Source: an uncultured Lactobacillus sp. (GTDB lineage: Bacteria; Bacillota; Bacilli; Lactobacillales; Lactobacillaceae). From it: a DNA stretch of 64,000 bases. The stretch lies in assembly GCA_946479925.1 (NCBI GenBank), contig CAMLHK010000005.1:1-64000 (forward strand). Direction: 5' to 3'. Under the pieces are notes generated by a model. The model saw nothing but the letters and a program-made list of their open reading frames with translations. It was not told the DNA's origin and ran no database searches. The position numbers were made by a program, and so were the translations under genes. Below are positions 26,541 to 35,864 of this stretch, in pieces; within the stretch, counting starts at the first letter, position 1; each line of letters opens with the position of its first letter.

Positions 26541-27329
26541 ATGGAAAATATGGTAAGTGTAATTTCAGTTGCTAACCAAAAGGGTGGTGTTGGTAAAACA
26601 ACCACCACGATTAATTTGGCGGCTTCGATTGCAGAACGTGGCTACCGCGTTTTAATTGTCGATATTGATCCACAGGGGAATGCAACTTCTGGCTTAGGAA
26701 TTGAAAAATCGGAAATTGATCAAGATATTTACAGTGTGTTGATTAACGATGTTCCACTCAAAGACACAATTTTCCATACTTCGACTGATAAGCTGGATTT
26801 GGTGCCAGCCACCATTAATCTTTCAGGAGCAGAAACGGAATTGATTAGCATGATGGCACGTGAAACTCGACTCAAGTCAGCGCTTGATACGGTTAGTGGC
26901 GATTATGATTTCATTTTTATTGATTGTCCACCTTCTTTAGGACAATTATCAATTAATGCCTTTACAGCTTCAAATTCAATTTTAATTCCAGTTCAAAGTG
27001 AGTATTATGCAATGGAAGGATTAAGCCAGTTGCTCAATACCATTCGCCTAGTTCAAAAGCACTTCAATAAGGATTTAGGTGTTGAGGGTGTATTGCTGAC
27101 CATGCTGGATGCACGTACTAATTTGGGTGCAGAAGTTGTTAAAGAGGTTAAGTCGTATTTCACAGATAAGGTTTATAAAACTATTATTCCCAGGATAACT
27201 AAACTAGCAGAAGCTCCAAGTTACGGCGAAGCAATTACAGAATACGCACCTAATTCAAGAGGTGCCAAGGTATACGATGATTTAGCTAAGGAGGTGTTGA
27301 AGAATCATGGAAAGAGAATCAAAAAATAA
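26541..27329 (+). CDS. soj: ParA/Soj chromosome partitioning ATPase
   Basis: The 262-residue ATPase has the deviant Walker A 'ANQKGGVGKTTTTINLA' near the N-terminus, 'VLIVDIDPQGNATSGLG' and 'FIFIDCPPSLGQLSINA' (Walker B). The ATG at 26541 is preferred; ATG 26550 is an alternative. It works with ParB (27307), whose ribosome site AAGGAGG lies inside the end of this gene. It contains a CACGTGAAAC half-match to parS (26857-26866), which is probably fortuitous. Confidence 0.95.
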   Translation: MENMVSVISVANQKGGVGKTTTTINLAASIAERGYRVLIVDIDPQGNATSGLGIEKSEIDQDIYSVLINDVPLKDTIFHTSTDKLDLVPATINLSGAETELISMMARETRLKSALDTVSGDYDFIFIDCPPSLGQLSINAFTASNSILIPVQSEYYAMEGLSQLLNTIRLVQKHFNKDLGVEGVLLTMLDARTNLGAEVVKEVKSYFTDKVYKTIIPRITKLAEAPSYGEAITEYAPNSRGAKVYDDLAKEVLKNHGKRIKK

Positions 27330-28194
27330 AGAAATGAAGCGAAAAGGCGGTCTTGGTCGTGGGATTGAAGCTCTATTTGAAGATGAGCCACAGATTGAAG
27401 AAACTGAAGAAGAAATCAAGGAACTTGATCTAGGCGATATGAGACCCAATCCGTATCAACCACGTAAGAGTTTTGATGATAAAACTCTGAAAGAATTATC
27501 GGATTCAATTAAGGAAAATGGCGTTTTTCAACCAATTATTGTTCGTAAGTCTGTTAATGGTTATGAGATTATTGCAGGTGAGCGCCGTTTCCGTGCTTCC
27601 AAATTAGCCAAGAAAACAACAATTCCAGCAATTGTACGTGAGTTCACCGAAAGCCAAATGATGGAAGTGGCTGTTCTTGAAAACTTGCAACGTGAAGATT
27701 TGACACCGCTAGAAGAAGCGCAAGCCTATGAAATGCTGCAAAAGAATTTAGGTTTAACACAGGAAGAAGTTTCAAAACGGATGGGCAAATCACGTCCATA
27801 TATTGCCAACTATCTGCGTTTACTTACTTTGCCTAGCAAAACCAAGCACCTTCTGCAGCATGGTGACCTTTCAATGGGTCAGGCTAGAACACTGTTAGGG
27901 CTAAAAAACAAAGATAAAATTGATGAGGTTGCCAAGCAAGTAGTTAAAGAGGGGATGCCTGTTCGTAAGGTAGAAGCCCTGGTAGCTAGTCTTAACGCAA
28001 AGAAACCTCATAAGAAACTGACCAAGAAGTCAGCCTTTATTCGGGAAAGTGAGCATCAATTATCTGATAAGCTAGGTTCCAAAGTTAATATTTCCGAAAG
28101 CAAAAAAGGTAACGGCCGTTTATCAATTGGATTCTCCTCAGTTGATGAGCTGAACAGAATTCTCGATATCTTGGGTGTTGATCTTGATGAATAA
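27307..28194 (+). CDS. parB: ParB/Spo0J chromosome partitioning protein
   Basis: The 295-residue protein has the N-terminal Soj-contacting peptide 'KGGLGRGIEALFED', the CTPase/ParB domain ('MRPNPYQPRKSFDD', 'AGERRFRASKLA', 'ENLQREDLTPLEEAQAYE'), a helix-turn-helix ('TQEEVSKRMGKSRPYIANYL') and a C-terminal dimer domain. It binds parS sites and loads condensin. It overlaps soj by 23 bases and DUF951 by 8. Confidence 0.95.
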   Translation: MERESKNKEMKRKGGLGRGIEALFEDEPQIEETEEEIKELDLGDMRPNPYQPRKSFDDKTLKELSDSIKENGVFQPIIVRKSVNGYEIIAGERRFRASKLAKKTTIPAIVREFTESQMMEVAVLENLQREDLTPLEEAQAYEMLQKNLGLTQEEVSKRMGKSRPYIANYLRLLTLPSKTKHLLQHGDLSMGQARTLLGLKNKDKIDEVAKQVVKEGMPVRKVEALVASLNAKKPHKKLTKKSAFIRESEHQLSDKLGSKVNISESKKGNGRLSIGFSSVDELNRILDILGVDLDE

Positions 28195-28462
28195 GACGAT
28201 CAGTTATAACTTGGCAGACACAGTTTTAATGAAAAAACCGCACGCCTGCAAAGTAAATGAATGGGAAATTTTGCGTTTGGGCGCTGACATTCGTTTAAAG
28301 TGTATGGGTTGTGGCCACATTGTAATGATGCCGAGATCAAAGTTTGATCATAATCTCAAAAAAGTTTTAACTAAGGCAAATGATCCTGTAAATGAGAAAA
28401 ACGAATTCTTTGTACCAAAGGAAAATATTGTCCAACCAAATTTTAATCAAGATAATAATTAA
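28187..28462 (+). CDS. DUF951 small protein
   Basis: The 91-residue protein has 'DTVLMKKPHACKVNEWEILRLGADIRLKCMGCGH', where the CxxC pair plus the upstream His/Cys suggest zinc binding, and 'VMMPRSKF'. It is a typical DUF951 member (usually 60-90 residues) and is commonly found between parB and ychF. Function is unknown. The start overlaps the end of parB. Confidence 0.85.
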   Translation: MNKTISYNLADTVLMKKPHACKVNEWEILRLGADIRLKCMGCGHIVMMPRSKFDHNLKKVLTKANDPVNEKNEFFVPKENIVQPNFNQDNN

Positions 28463-28486
28463 TTTAGAAAAAAGAAGAGGATAAAG

Positions 28487-29587
28487 ATGTCATTAACTGC
28501 TGGTATTGTTGGATTGCCAAACGTTGGGAAGTCAACCTTATTTAACGCAATTACTAAGGCGGGGGCCGAAATGGCTAACTACCCATTCGCCACGATTGAA
28601 CCAAATGTAGGGATGGTCGAAGTACCTGATAAGCGTTTGGCACGAATTCAGGAATTAGTACCTGCGAAAAAAATTGTTCACACGACTTTTGAATTTACTG
28701 ATATTGCAGGCTTGGTTAAGGGTGCGTCAAAAGGTGAAGGGCTTGGTAACAAGTTCTTAGAGAATATTCGTCAAACAGATGCGATTGTTCATGTGGTACG
28801 TGCCTTTGAAGATGACAACATTACCTCTGTAACTGGTAAGGTGGATCCAGAAGAGGATATCAATACCATTAACTTGGAATTGGCAATTTCCGATTTGGAT
28901 GCAGTTAACCGTAGAATTGACAAGGTAAAGAAGCTTGCACAACAAAAAGATAAGGAAGCTAAAGTTGAACTTGCTGTTTTGGAAAAAATCAAGCCAGTTT
29001 TAGAAGAAGGCAAGGCTGTACGCTCAATTAACTTCAACGAAGAGGAGCAAAAAATTGTTAAAGGCTTGTTCTTATTGACAGCTAAGCCAGTTATCTATGT
29101 TGCCAATGTTGCTGAAGATTCTATGGCTGATCCCGAAAGTGACCAATACTTCCAAATCGTTAAAAAGCATGCAGAAAGCGAAAATGCTGAGTGCTTAGGA
29201 ATTTCGGCTGCTACTGAAGAAGAAATAGCCGGACTTGATGATGATGAAAAAGCTGAATTTTTAGAGGCTGAAGGTGTCAGTGAGTCAGGACTGGACCGCT
29301 TAATCAGAGCAGCATATCACATCTTAGGACTTAGAACTTTCTTCACAGCTGGTGGATCAGAAACACGTGCTTGGACTTTCCATGAAGGCATGAAAGCTCC
29401 ACAAGTTGCTGGTGTAATTCACTCAGATTTTGAACGCGGCTTTATCCGCGCTGAAGTTGTCTCATTTGCTGACTTAGACAAATATGAAACAATGCAAAAA
29501 GTTAAAGAAGCTGGTAAGCTGCGCCTTGAAGGAAAAGACTACGAAGTCCAAGACGGCGACATTATTGAATTTAGATTTAATGTTTAG
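28487..29587 (+). CDS. ychF: Redox-responsive ribosome-associated ATPase YchF
   Basis: The 366-residue Obg-family protein has the G1 motif 'GLPNVGKSTLFNAIT', followed by 'ANYPFATIEPNVGMVEVPD', G3 'DIAGLVKGASKGEG' and a C-terminal TGS domain ('MKAPQVAGVIHSDFERGFI', 'VQDGDIIEFRFNV'). YchF prefers ATP over GTP and responds to oxidative stress by family. Length is exact for the family. Confidence 0.96.
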   Translation: MSLTAGIVGLPNVGKSTLFNAITKAGAEMANYPFATIEPNVGMVEVPDKRLARIQELVPAKKIVHTTFEFTDIAGLVKGASKGEGLGNKFLENIRQTDAIVHVVRAFEDDNITSVTGKVDPEEDINTINLELAISDLDAVNRRIDKVKKLAQQKDKEAKVELAVLEKIKPVLEEGKAVRSINFNEEEQKIVKGLFLLTAKPVIYVANVAEDSMADPESDQYFQIVKKHAESENAECLGISAATEEEIAGLDDDEKAEFLEAEGVSESGLDRLIRAAYHILGLRTFFTAGGSETRAWTFHEGMKAPQVAGVIHSDFERGFIRAEVVSFADLDKYETMQKVKEAGKLRLEGKDYEVQDGDIIEFRFNV

Positions 29588-29596
29588 GAAGAGATA

Positions 29597-30379
29597 ATGG
29601 CTGAAAAGAAAACTGAAGAAGAAGTAAAAATAGATACGAATAAGCAAGAAAAGCTGAAAGAAAAAGTTGAGAGTCAAAATAAAGACGACGAAGTGAAGGA
29701 AATGAATCCGGAGCAACTGCGTAAGCAATTGAGTAATAAAAACTCGGATTATATTTATCGTTTGCAAAAAGAACTTGAAACCCAAGGCAAAATGAGTGCT
29801 GAAGATGCAGATAAACGTGTTGATGATTTATTGGCTGACCTAGTTGTTGCTCAACGTCATGGCCAGCCAGCTTCTACTTTTTATGGCATGGCACCAAAGC
29901 TCAAGGCAGCTGATATGTTAAAGCCAAAGAAAAAGACTGCAGCTGATATCCCATTTTGGCAATATGCAGTAGATAGTGCACTCTTATATATTGCATTATT
30001 TGTTGGTATTTTTGGTGTTATTGCACTCTTTACGCCAAACTCAAAGAATAATTCGCAAATGGGAATTTTGTCGCTGGTTCTTGTAGGTGGTGTAATGGGC
30101 GTCTTCATGACCAAATATAATGAATGGGTTTTGCCTTCAGCTGGAAAGAACAGAAAAATTCCTTGGTCAAAATTGATTTGGGGCTTTATTCTGATGCTGG
30201 TGATTCTGTTTGCCTGCTTCTGGGTATTGGCAATTCCAGCATTAAGAATTATTAATCCTGTTTTGTCTGGAGTAGCTAACATTATTATTGCAGCTGCGGC
30301 ATACGGAATCCGTTGGGTATTCCGTCGACACTTCCAAATAATTGGTTCAGTTTTTAATCCGGCGACAACAAACAAATAG
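29597..30379 (+). CDS. DUF1129 membrane protein
   Basis: The 260-residue protein has a charged N-terminal coiled-coil-like half (about residues 1-75, Lys/Glu rich) and a C-terminal membrane half with four helices, e.g. 'ALLYIALFVGIFGVIALF' and 'FILMLVILFACFWVLAI'. It follows ychF by 9 bases and is the last gene of the rsmG-to-DUF1129 cluster. Function is not known. Confidence 0.8.
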   Translation: MAEKKTEEEVKIDTNKQEKLKEKVESQNKDDEVKEMNPEQLRKQLSNKNSDYIYRLQKELETQGKMSAEDADKRVDDLLADLVVAQRHGQPASTFYGMAPKLKAADMLKPKKKTAADIPFWQYAVDSALLYIALFVGIFGVIALFTPNSKNNSQMGILSLVLVGGVMGVFMTKYNEWVLPSAGKNRKIPWSKLIWGFILMLVILFACFWVLAIPALRIINPVLSGVANIIIAAAAYGIRWVFRRHFQIIGSVFNPATTNK

Positions 30380-30427
30380 GTGCTTTTTATAAAAAAAAGG
30401 CCTATAATTAATGACTATATATTTTAA

Positions 30428-30466
30428 GAAGGATAAATAGCTTTTTAAGTCTATTTATCCTTTTAA
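30428..30466 (+). terminator. Terminator of the ychF-DUF1129 unit
   Basis: AAGGATAAATAG and CTATTTATCCTTTT pair perfectly around a 10-base loop. Confidence 0.85.
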
Positions 30467-30523
30467 ATTAAAATTTGCACTTCGAGAAATAGCTATTTTC
30501 CCGTGGATAGAAAGAGGTACTTA

Positions 30524-32248
30524 ATGATTAATACACTGCGTAAATCAATTAGGCAGTATAAGAAGCAATCTTTGCTGTCCCCACTTTTTGTTATTTGTGA
30601 GGTTATCATTGAAATGCTGATACCATATCTAGTTGGTATTTTAATTGATAATGGAATCATGAAGGGGAATATGTCATATATCATGAAAACAGGTTTACTG
30701 TTGTTCGTGATCACAATTGTGTCACTTGTTTTAGGTGCATGTGCGAGCTATTTCTCTGCTCACGCTGCAGCAGGGTTTGCTGCTAATCTGCGAAAAGATA
30801 TGTTTTACCATGTTCAAGATTTTTCGTTTGAAAACATTGATAAATTTTCCAGTTCCAGTCTTGTAACTAGAATGACGACAGACGTTAACAACATTCAAAT
30901 GGCATATCAAATGCTGATCAGAATTGCTGTTAGAGCACCAATGATGTTGATTGTTTCAATCATTATGTCTATAATTATCAGTCCTAGATTGTCATTAATC
31001 TTTGTCATTATTGCTCCTGTTTTTGTGATTATCATGGCGCTCATTATTAAAAGCGCTAATCCATATTTCCCTAAAATTTTTAGAGGCTACGATCAGATGA
31101 ACCAGGTGGTTCGTGAAAACATCCGTGGTATTCGTGAAGTTAAGACATATGTTCAAGAAGATGAGCAAACGACTAAGTTTAAGAAGTCGTCTGGCTTTAT
31201 TTACAAGCTATTTTCAACAGCACAAAAAATCATGTCACTTAACTCAATGGTTGTGATAGCTGTTTTAAATATTTCAAACTTAGCAATTTGCTGGTTTGGT
31301 GCAAAGGAAATCGTTGGTGGTACTCTGCAAGCTGGTCAATTGATTTCAATGTTCTCATATTCAAACTCCGTTTTAAACAGTCTGAATATTTTAGCAATGA
31401 TCATTACTCAGCTTGTCGTTTCAGCTGCTAGTGGTCGAAGAATTGCCGAAGTAATTAATGAAAAGCCATCCATTGAAAATCCACTTAAGCCATTAAAAGA
31501 AGTGACTAATGGTGAAGTCATCTTTGATCACGTTAACTTTAAGTATAATCCAGATGACAAAAATTTCGCTTTATGCGATATAAATTTAAAAATCAAACCT
31601 GGAGAAACGTTGGGTATCATTGGTAAAACTGGTTCATCAAAATCAACTTTAGTTTCAATGATTCCGCGTTTATATGATACGGACTCGGGTGCAGTTCGCG
31701 TTTCTGGACACAACGTTAAATCCTATAACTTAAAGACTTTACGTGACAATGTTGCGGTTGTTTTGCAAAATAACGTGTTATTCTCTGGCACAATTAAGGA
31801 CAATCTGAAATGGGGAAATGAGAATGCAACTGACGACCAAATTTTAGCTGCTTCAAAGATTGCTCATGCAGATGACTTTATTCAAGAAATGCCTGATAAA
31901 TACAACACAATGGTTGAACAAGGCGGTAACAACGTTTCTGGTGGACAAAAACAAAGAATTACTATTGCCAGAGCACTTTTGAAGAAACCGAAAATTTTAA
32001 TTTTGGACGACTCGACTTCGGCTGTTGATACGCAAACGGAACGTGAAATTCGTGAATCTTTAGCACAAGAAATGCCTGATACGACTAAAATTATCATTTC
32101 CCAACGAATTGTTTCAATTAAGGATGCAGATCGAATTATCGTAATGGATGATGGAAACATTCAAGATATTGGTAACCATGATGAGTTGATGAAACGTAAC
32201 GATCTGTATAGCTCAATTGCTAAATTCCAAGAAGAACAAAAGAAGTAG
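30524..32248 (+). CDS. ABC exporter half-transporter with degenerate ATP site (heterodimer subunit 1)
   Basis: The ATG at 30524 follows AAAGAGG, giving 574 residues: six membrane helices followed by an ATPase domain. Walker A is 'GKTGSSKST' (Ser in place of the conserved Gly before Lys), the signature is 'VSGGQKQR', the catalytic Glu after Walker B is Asp ('ILILDDSTSAVD') and the switch His is Gln ('IISQRIVSI'). These changes are usual for the degenerate partner in heterodimeric multidrug exporters such as BmrCD and LmrCD. The partner follows directly. Confidence 0.9.
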   Translation: MINTLRKSIRQYKKQSLLSPLFVICEVIIEMLIPYLVGILIDNGIMKGNMSYIMKTGLLLFVITIVSLVLGACASYFSAHAAAGFAANLRKDMFYHVQDFSFENIDKFSSSSLVTRMTTDVNNIQMAYQMLIRIAVRAPMMLIVSIIMSIIISPRLSLIFVIIAPVFVIIMALIIKSANPYFPKIFRGYDQMNQVVRENIRGIREVKTYVQEDEQTTKFKKSSGFIYKLFSTAQKIMSLNSMVVIAVLNISNLAICWFGAKEIVGGTLQAGQLISMFSYSNSVLNSLNILAMIITQLVVSAASGRRIAEVINEKPSIENPLKPLKEVTNGEVIFDHVNFKYNPDDKNFALCDINLKIKPGETLGIIGKTGSSKSTLVSMIPRLYDTDSGAVRVSGHNVKSYNLKTLRDNVAVVLQNNVLFSGTIKDNLKWGNENATDDQILAASKIAHADDFIQEMPDKYNTMVEQGGNNVSGGQKQRITIARALLKKPKILILDDSTSAVDTQTEREIRESLAQEMPDTTKIIISQRIVSIKDADRIIVMDDGNIQDIGNHDELMKRNDLYSSIAKFQEEQKK

Positions 32249-32251
32249 GTG

Positions 32252-34120
32252 ATGAATTTGGATAAAGCAGTGACAAATAAAAATGCAGAAATGAAGGGGC
32301 AGCGAACTACTACCTTATTTAGATTATTGAAGTTAATCGCAAATACTAGTCCTTGGATGCTTATTACATCTATCATCGCCATTATTTTGTCGGCAGGGGC
32401 TAACATAATTGGATCACTATTTATTGAGCGGTTAATTAATGTTTATATCATCCCTCTAACTAAACAAGCACATCCAAATTTTGGTCCACTTTGGCAAGCA
32501 ATTGTGGTAATGTTTGGTTTTTATGCAATTGGTTTTATTTCTAGTTACCTGTTTGCCGTTTTAATGGCAGTTTTAGCTCAAAAAGTTCAGTATCGGGTAC
32601 GTAATGAAATGTTTGAGCACATGGAAAAACTGCCAATTTCATATTTTGATGAAAATGACTATGGCGATATCATGAGTCGTTATACAAACGATATTGATAC
32701 ATTAATGCAAATGATTTCCCAGTCAATTCCGCAATTTATGAACTCAACTTTAAACATTGTCTTCGCGTTAGTGGCAATGTTTACTTTAAGCTGGCAGTTA
32801 ACAATTTTTACTTTAGTAATGTTTGTGCTCTCACTGGGAATTGTGCGTTTCCTAACTTCTCGTTCATCGCACTACTTCCAATTGCAACAAAAAGAACTTG
32901 GGCAAGTTAACGGCTATAACGAAGAAATGCTTAATGGACTGAAAGTTATCAAGGTCTTCAGTCATGAGCCAGAAGTTGAAGAGGAGTTTGAAACTTACAA
33001 TCATGCCCTAGAAAATGCAGCTGGTAAGGCAAATACATACGCTACTGTCTTGTTCCCCATTATGGGTAACATGGGTAACTTACTTTATGTTTTAATTGCA
33101 GTTATTGGTGGTGCCGTTTCACTTAACCACCTCGCACCAATTTCATTGGGTGTGATTGGTGCCTTCTTGCAGCTAGCAAAACAGTTCTCAATGCCAATTG
33201 CACAAATTTCGCAACAATTAAACTCAATCGTAATGGCTTTGGCTGGTGCTAAACGAATTTTTGATTTGGAAGATGAACCGGTTGAAACTGATGATGGTGA
33301 TGTAACTATCACTAAGGACCGCGACGTTAAGGGTGCATGGCACTGGAATGTTCCTCAAAAAGATGGATCTGTTAAGCAAGTAACTGTCAAAGGTCACATT
33401 GTATTTGATAATGTTAACTTTGGCTACTCACCAAATAAACAAATTTTGTATAATATTTCTCTTGATGCAAAACCAGGAATGAAAGTTGCACTTGTTGGTG
33501 AAACCGGAGCGGGTAAAACAACTATTTCCAATATGATTAATCGGTTTTATGAGATTAATTCAGGAACAATTACCTACGATGGCATTCCAATTAGCAGAAT
33601 CAAGAAGGATGACTTGCGTCATTCACTATCAATTGTTTTGCAGGAAACTCACCTGTTTACCGGAACTGTAATGGATAACATCAGATTTGGTAATATGGAA
33701 GCAAGTGATGATGATGTTTACCAAGCAGCGCATTTATCGCATGCTGATGAATTCATCCATAATCTAGATGAAGGCTATAAGACTGTAATTGATGGTAATG
33801 GTGGAGATCTTTCTCAAGGTCAAATGCAGTTACTAAGTATTGCACGAGCAATGATTGCTGATGAGCCAGTAATGATTCTGGATGAAGCAACTTCAAGCAT
33901 TGATACTCAAACTGAGAAACTTGTTCAAGCCGGAATGGATAACCTTTTGGCTGGACGAACTAGTTTTGTAATTGCACACCGGTTATCGACAATTGTTAAC
34001 TCTGACTTGATTCTGGTTCTCGACCATGGTCACATTATTGAAGCTGGTAATCATCAAGAACTATTGAAAGAAAAAGGCTATTACTACGAGTTATATACTG
34101 GTAAAAAAGAAATCGAATAG
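32252..34120 (+). CDS. ABC exporter half-transporter with consensus ATP site (heterodimer subunit 2)
   Basis: This 622-residue subunit has six membrane helices, a short insertion before the ATPase domain ('WHWNVPQKDGSVKQVTV'), Walker A 'GETGAGKTT', catalytic Glu in 'MILDEATSSID' and switch His in 'FVIAHRLSTI'. Its own signature is 'LSQGQMQ', which deviates from LSGGQ at Gly. The start is ambiguous: the ATG at 32252 has poor ribosome-site spacing, while a TTG at 32258 is better spaced from AGGTGA. Drug efflux is the likely role; the substrate is unknown. Confidence 0.9.
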   Translation: MNLDKAVTNKNAEMKGQRTTTLFRLLKLIANTSPWMLITSIIAIILSAGANIIGSLFIERLINVYIIPLTKQAHPNFGPLWQAIVVMFGFYAIGFISSYLFAVLMAVLAQKVQYRVRNEMFEHMEKLPISYFDENDYGDIMSRYTNDIDTLMQMISQSIPQFMNSTLNIVFALVAMFTLSWQLTIFTLVMFVLSLGIVRFLTSRSSHYFQLQQKELGQVNGYNEEMLNGLKVIKVFSHEPEVEEEFETYNHALENAAGKANTYATVLFPIMGNMGNLLYVLIAVIGGAVSLNHLAPISLGVIGAFLQLAKQFSMPIAQISQQLNSIVMALAGAKRIFDLEDEPVETDDGDVTITKDRDVKGAWHWNVPQKDGSVKQVTVKGHIVFDNVNFGYSPNKQILYNISLDAKPGMKVALVGETGAGKTTISNMINRFYEINSGTITYDGIPISRIKKDDLRHSLSIVLQETHLFTGTVMDNIRFGNMEASDDDVYQAAHLSHADEFIHNLDEGYKTVIDGNGGDLSQGQMQLLSIARAMIADEPVMILDEATSSIDTQTEKLVQAGMDNLLAGRTSFVIAHRLSTIVNSDLILVLDHGHIIEAGNHQELLKEKGYYYELYTGKKEIE

Positions 34121-34132
34121 TCTTAAATTAAG

Positions 34133-34170
34133 AAATCCTAATCTCTTATTAGAAGAGGTTGGGATTTTTT
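34133..34170 (+). terminator. Terminator of the ABC exporter pair
   Basis: AAATCCTAATCTCTT and AAGAGGTTGGGATTTTTT pair with two G-U pairs over 15 bases. Confidence 0.9.
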
Positions 34171-34336
34171 GTGTGCTCATAAAAAGCGCTCAAATAAAGG
34201 AAATACCGCAAAGCAGATGTTTGGCTTAGAACACTTGTTTGTGTTATCATTATACAAAGATAAAATTATAATGATAGGTTAAAAATACTATATTCAGCAA
34301 TTAGCGTGGATGTAGGTAAATAAAAGGAAATTAGTG

Positions 34337-35863
34337 ATGAACCAAATACTTCAAATTCTGAGCGAACGTAGGGGCGATTTGTGGGTAGCACTCTTACAGC
34401 ACTTACAAATTTCGCTTGTTTCGCTATTGTTGGCGATGGTAATTGCCATGCCGCTTGCTTTTTGGGCAACGAAACACAAAAAAGTAGCGGAATTTCTCTT
34501 ACAGGTGACTAGTATTTTACAAACGATTCCTTCGCTAGCCCTTTTAGGATTATTAATTCCACTTGTTGGAATTGGCACTATTCCAGCAGTGATTGCACTT
34601 GTTGTCTACGCATTACTGCCAATTTTTCAAAACACTTATATCGGCCTAACTGGAATTGATCCGGCATTAGAAGAAGCTGCAAATGCCTTCGGCATGTCAA
34701 GGATGCAGAAGTTATGCAAGGTTGAGATACCGCTAGCTTTACCAACAATTATTTCTGGTATTCGAACTGCACTGGTGTTAATTGTTGGAACGGCGACAAT
34801 GGCTGCATTAATTGGTGCGGGTGGTCTAGGTAGTTTTATTTTGCTGGGAATAGATCGTAATAACACTGCTTTGATTATTATTGGCGCGGTTTGTTCAGGT
34901 GCACTGGCAATTTGCTTGAGCGCACTAATTAAATGGCTTGAGCATGCATCTGTGAAAAAGGCTTTAGGCGTTTTTGCAGTTTGTCTGTTTTTCCTAGCAG
35001 GCTCAGGTATTTATCAGGCTGTGGAGAATCACACGGAAACAATTACTATTGCAGGTAAACTTGGTTCAGAGCCAGAAATATTGATTAATATGTATAAGGA
35101 ATTAATTGAAGATGGCGATGCACACGTTAAAGTTGTTTTGAAGCCGAATTTTGGTAAGACTACTTTTTTATATAGTGCACTTAAAAATAATAAAATTGAT
35201 ATTTATCCAGAATTTACCGGGACAATCTTAGAGACTTTTGCTAAAAAGCCAATTTCAACTTCCGGGCTTGACGAACAGCAAACTTATCAAAAAGCTCGGC
35301 AATTAATGAAGCAGCAAGACAAGTTAGCTTTGTTAAAGCCAATGGCGTACGACAATACTTATGCGTTAGCAGTAAAAACCTCATTTATGAACAAATATCA
35401 TCTGCATAAAATCAGCGATTTGGCACCAATTCAGTTCCAATTAAAAGGTGGAATGACGATGGAATTCATTGATCGTAGTGATGGTTTTAAAGGAATTAAA
35501 AAGCGCTATGATCTTGACTTTCCGGTTAAATCAATGGAACCAGCACTACGTTACCAAGCAATTCAACAAAATAAGGTCAATATTGTCGATGCTTATTCCA
35601 CTGACAGTGAGCTACGGCAATATCATTTGAGTATTCTGCGGGATGATAAACATAATTTTCCTATTTATCAGGGTGCGCCTTTAATGAGCTTGGATTTTGC
35701 CAATAACCATCCCAAGATTGTTCAAAGCCTAAACAAGCTTGCCGGTAAGATTACTGAAAAAGAAATGCAGGAAATGAACTACGAAGTTAATGTAAAAAAC
35801 GTTGATCCTGGCAAAGTTGCGCACCAATATTTGGTCAAGCATCATTTGATTAAGGAGAATTAA
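34337..35863 (+). CDS. OpuCB-OpuCC-type fused permease and substrate-binding protein (betaine or ergothioneine importer)
   Basis: One chain of 508 residues joins a permease domain (about residues 1-210, with 'EEAANAFGMSRMQKLCKVEIPLALP' as the ATPase contact) to a substrate-binding domain (about 230-508, starting 'TITIAGKLGSEPEILINMYK'). This fused layout and length match the EgtUBC ergothioneine transporter described in streptococci as well as betaine/choline/carnitine systems. Sequence alone does not settle the ligand. It is cotranscribed with its ATPase one base downstream. Confidence 0.85.
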   Translation: MNQILQILSERRGDLWVALLQHLQISLVSLLLAMVIAMPLAFWATKHKKVAEFLLQVTSILQTIPSLALLGLLIPLVGIGTIPAVIALVVYALLPIFQNTYIGLTGIDPALEEAANAFGMSRMQKLCKVEIPLALPTIISGIRTALVLIVGTATMAALIGAGGLGSFILLGIDRNNTALIIIGAVCSGALAICLSALIKWLEHASVKKALGVFAVCLFFLAGSGIYQAVENHTETITIAGKLGSEPEILINMYKELIEDGDAHVKVVLKPNFGKTTFLYSALKNNKIDIYPEFTGTILETFAKKPISTSGLDEQQTYQKARQLMKQQDKLALLKPMAYDNTYALAVKTSFMNKYHLHKISDLAPIQFQLKGGMTMEFIDRSDGFKGIKKRYDLDFPVKSMEPALRYQAIQQNKVNIVDAYSTDSELRQYHLSILRDDKHNFPIYQGAPLMSLDFANNHPKIVQSLNKLAGKITEKEMQEMNYEVNVKNVDPGKVAHQYLVKHHLIKEN

Positions 35864-35864
35864 G

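Noticed and set aside
26857..26866. CACGTGAAAC inside soj as a parS site
   Set aside because: Only the second half of the parS consensus (TGTTTCACGTGAAACA) matches; the first half is GATGG instead of TGTTT. Coding constraint explains it.
30487..30498. AAATAGCTATTT palindrome before the ABC exporter as an operator
   Set aside because: AT-rich palindromes of this length are frequent at this base composition, and no regulator gene is adjacent.
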